Below, in pieces: positions 62,340 to 64,000 of a stretch of 64,000 nt of DNA. The translations under genes were made by a program, and so were the position numbers. Within the stretch, counting starts at the first letter, position 1, and each line of letters opens with the position of its first letter. The stretch is from Burkholderiales bacterium. GTDB taxonomy: Bacteria > Pseudomonadota > Gammaproteobacteria > Burkholderiales > Burkholderiaceae_A. A model generated the notes under the pieces. That model had not been told where the DNA came from and ran no database searches. It was given only the letters and a program-made list of their open reading frames with translations. The stretch covers positions 92,208-156,207 of the forward strand of contig JAIXOP010000011.1 in the NCBI GenBank assembly GCA_027486725.1. Direction: 5' to 3'.

Positions 62340-63635
62340 ATGAGCCGCTGGACAAGCTGTACGAATTGGCATGAGAACTGGACGAAGGTAGAAGACATGC
62401 CAGGCGGCGGTCAAGCTTCGGCGAAGAAGGTGAGGCGAAAAGACACGGGCGAAATTGCTTTCTTAAAGCTATTAAACCGACAAGACGACACAGAGCGCAG
62501 AGCGCGTTTCTTCCGGGAGGCGTCCGCATACGATACATTTAGACATCCGAACTTACCGGCCTTGGTCGAAACCAACGCGCACAACCATGACCAAGCCTCA
62601 CCTAAACTTTATATCGTTATCGAACTCATTGAAGGAATAACTCTCGGAGAAGCGATAAGGGCCGGGCGGGCAAGCCTCGAGGAATCGGTAAATGCGACAG
62701 TGCAGTTGTTGCGGGTTGTGAAGCATTTTCACGATCACGGATGGGTACACCGGGACATCAAACCTGACAATATTATCTTGCGGAATGGTTCTCTCGCCGA
62801 CCCGGTTCTGGTCGACTTCGGGCTCGGTCATAAAGACACCGTCACGCCGTGCTTCGAGACGGAGGCATGTCAAGAAATCGGAAATCGGTTTTTGCGCTTG
62901 CCGGAGCTCGGCGCAGACAGCTCGGTCAAACAAGATGGTCGTACCGACCTCGCGTTTGTCGGCGGCGTCCTCTATTATTGCCTCACCGGAATGATTCCTG
63001 CCCAGTTACTTGACACCAATTTAAGGATGCCTCATCAGCGCGCCAGCGCGTTGGAACTACTGCGCGCCGCTACGCCCAGCGCTGCGCATGCGCTGTATGG
63101 AATATTTGACAAATCATTTAGCCATCAGCTCTCTGGCAGATTTACCACTGCAACAGAAATGACAATCCAATTGAACGCCTTGCTATCCGCTCATAGGCGT
63201 GGAAACACCAAGGAGGATAAAGATAGCTTGGAATCTCTCAGCGAGTTAGCAAATACATCAGCAAGTGCTGAGCTGGCGCGTTTGAAGGCGATTTACGACG
63301 CTGGACTAAGCGTGATCGAGAGCGTTCATGAGAAAGTCGCCACTGTTGTGCAACCAGACTATGTCACTTACTGGAGCGGATATGTCAACTTTTCTCAAGG
63401 ATTCAGAAAGACATTGGGGTTCAACCACTTTTCGACATTGAACCACCGTTTTGCGCCTACCTTCCACATCGCGATGGTCGGGGATGAAATAGTTGTCCGA
63501 ATGGACGACGAAGTCGTTCACAGGACCGACGCGGATCAACCTGTGTTCGACGACGAGAGCTTTCGACGACGCGTGGAGGACACCTACATTGTCGGCATGA
63601 AAAGCTTGATGTTGTCCCCCATAGCAGGGGATTGA
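62340..63635 (+). CDS. Hanks-type serine/threonine protein kinase with unrecognised C-terminal region
   Basis: A 431-aa soluble protein. The kinase domain covers about residues 14-285: glycine loop region MPGGGQASAKKV, ATP-anchoring lysine K43 (AFLKLL), alphaC glutamate near E60, hinge VIELIEG, catalytic loop HRDIKPDN (137-144), metal motif DFG (159-161), and alphaF Asp D203 (TDLAFVGGVLYYCLTG). All catalytic residues are intact. The C-terminal about 140 residues match no domain I recognise and have no transmembrane helix, PASTA or TPR repeat. An AAGGA ribosome site lies 9 nt before the ATG. The kinase is isolated, flanked by IS remnants; a defence or toxin-like role is inferred from location. 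Confidence 0.88.
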   Translation: MSRWTSCTNWHENWTKVEDMPGGGQASAKKVRRKDTGEIAFLKLLNRQDDTERRARFFREASAYDTFRHPNLPALVETNAHNHDQASPKLYIVIELIEGITLGEAIRAGRASLEESVNATVQLLRVVKHFHDHGWVHRDIKPDNIILRNGSLADPVLVDFGLGHKDTVTPCFETEACQEIGNRFLRLPELGADSSVKQDGRTDLAFVGGVLYYCLTGMIPAQLLDTNLRMPHQRASALELLRAATPSAAHALYGIFDKSFSHQLSGRFTTATEMTIQLNALLSAHRRGNTKEDKDSLESLSELANTSASAELARLKAIYDAGLSVIESVHEKVATVVQPDYVTYWSGYVNFSQGFRKTLGFNHFSTLNHRFAPTFHIAMVGDEIVVRMDDEVVHRTDADQPVFDDESFRRRVEDTYIVGMKSLMLSPIAGD

Positions 63636-63822
63636 GCTCGAATGTAATAGTAACTATCGTTAAGGACCGCCATGCGGTGGTCGATTCGGCGAAGTCAAGG
63701 ACAGGACTGGGTCGGAAGCAGACGCCAGCATCTACCACCACTTAGCCAATTGCTGATTGTTATCAACGTTTTCATTTAACCATATGACACTACAGCGCAG
63801 CACATCGCAAAAGATCGCACCC
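63636..63822. other. Region between the kinase gene and the terminator hairpin
   Basis: 187 bp without a supported gene. A GC hairpin (GACCGCC-ATGC-GGTGGTC with one G-U pair, about 63667-63684) lies just after the kinase stop and could stabilise its mRNA. The remainder shows no promoter or RNA gene that I can support. Confidence 0.4.
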
Positions 63823-63824
63823 AA

Positions 63825-63856
63825 AATCGTGTGCAAATTCTGCACACGATTCTTTT
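63825..63856. terminator. Strong hairpin terminator, probably bidirectional
   Basis: A perfect 11-bp stem (AATCGTGTGCA at 63825-63835 with TGCACACGATT at 63841-63851) has a 5-nt loop and is followed by CTTTT on the plus strand, with a shorter T run on the minus strand. It sits between the kinase gene and the converging transposase gene and fits intrinsic termination of either. Confidence 0.75.
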
Positions 63857-63898
63857 CAAGCAGCTGATTTAATTAGTGAATCTGTGGAGTTGCCCCTA

Positions 63899-64000
63899 TT
63901 AAACCGGACATGGTGCCGCTCTTTGGGCGCGGATGAACTGACGTGGTGATTTCATCCGCAGACCCTTGTGTGGGTGCCACTCGTTGTAGTCATTGAACCA
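63899..64000 (-). CDS. IS3-family transposase OrfB, C-terminal end (cut by window edge)
   Basis: The final 33 codons of a transposase enter from the right edge and stop with TAA at 63901-63899. The visible residues WFNDYNEWHPHKGLRMKSP and the following RQFIRAQ are the standard C-terminus of IS3-family OrfB. The rest of the element lies outside the window, and whether it is intact cannot be judged. It differs from the two remnants to the left. Confidence 0.85.
   Translation of the reverse strand, partial: WFNDYNEWHPHKGLRMKSPRQFIRAQRAAPCPV

Overview
The window is a GC-rich chromosomal segment from a betaproteobacterium, most likely in or near the Burkholderiales. The main evidence is gene order: rpsP-rimM-trmD-rplS; ndk-rlmN-ispG-hisS-yfgM-bamB-der-hfq-hflX-hflK-hflC-hisZ-purA; ftsH-folP-glmM; trxA-rho-rpmE2; and SRP RNA-dnaX-ybaB-recR. 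The genome looks compact. Neighbouring genes often overlap by 4 to 8 bases, and several convergent pairs overlap by tens to almost 200 bases. No species is named because no rRNA gene is present.

Positions 1-58.7 kb are core chromosome. From the left: an arsenate-detoxification pair (5' end of arsJ plus its partner GAPDH) behind a predicted ArsR-type operator; glmM, folP, ftsH, rlmE, greA and carBA; a MAPEG protein; recR, ybaB, dnaX and the 4.5S SRP RNA; an AddAB-type recombination exonuclease whose AddA is split into helicase and nuclease genes; divergently trxA, rho, rpmE2 and a membrane glycosyltransferase; orn and rsgA; a CobD-like protein, a CoA-pyrophosphatase-type Nudix protein and the ribosomal cluster rplS-trmD-rimM-rpsP; mltB, a second Nudix protein, a secreted-type thermonuclease, rlmB and rnr; tRNA-Leu(CAG); the long purA-to-ndk cluster on the minus strand; a YccA-like membrane protein; rlmD, a DnaQ-like exonuclease, nlpD, pcm, surE, a CBS protein and yihY; and wrbA, a DUF2069 protein and dusA.

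From the 5' end of dusA (about 58.68 kb) to the window end, composition changes abruptly to AT-richer, unrelated DNA. The 5' end of dusA is a known integration hotspot, so this is read as a genomic island. It carries a 474-aa membrane-anchored protein with the SNIPE architecture (transmembrane helix, DUF4041, GIY-YIG-like nuclease), which belongs to a phage-entry defence family. It also carries two decayed IS3-family remnants, an orphan Hanks-type protein kinase with an unrecognised C-terminal region, a strong bidirectional hairpin terminator, and the 3' end of another IS3-family transposase running off the window. The kinase plus its unknown C-terminal domain is the best candidate for something undescribed.

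Several core genes lack a normal start codon although their homologous N-terminus is intact: rlmE appears to start at ACG, rimM has no canonical start upstream of its conserved N-terminus, and a Nudix gene and dnaX are similar. These may be real unusual initiation or sequence errors, and they are flagged individually.
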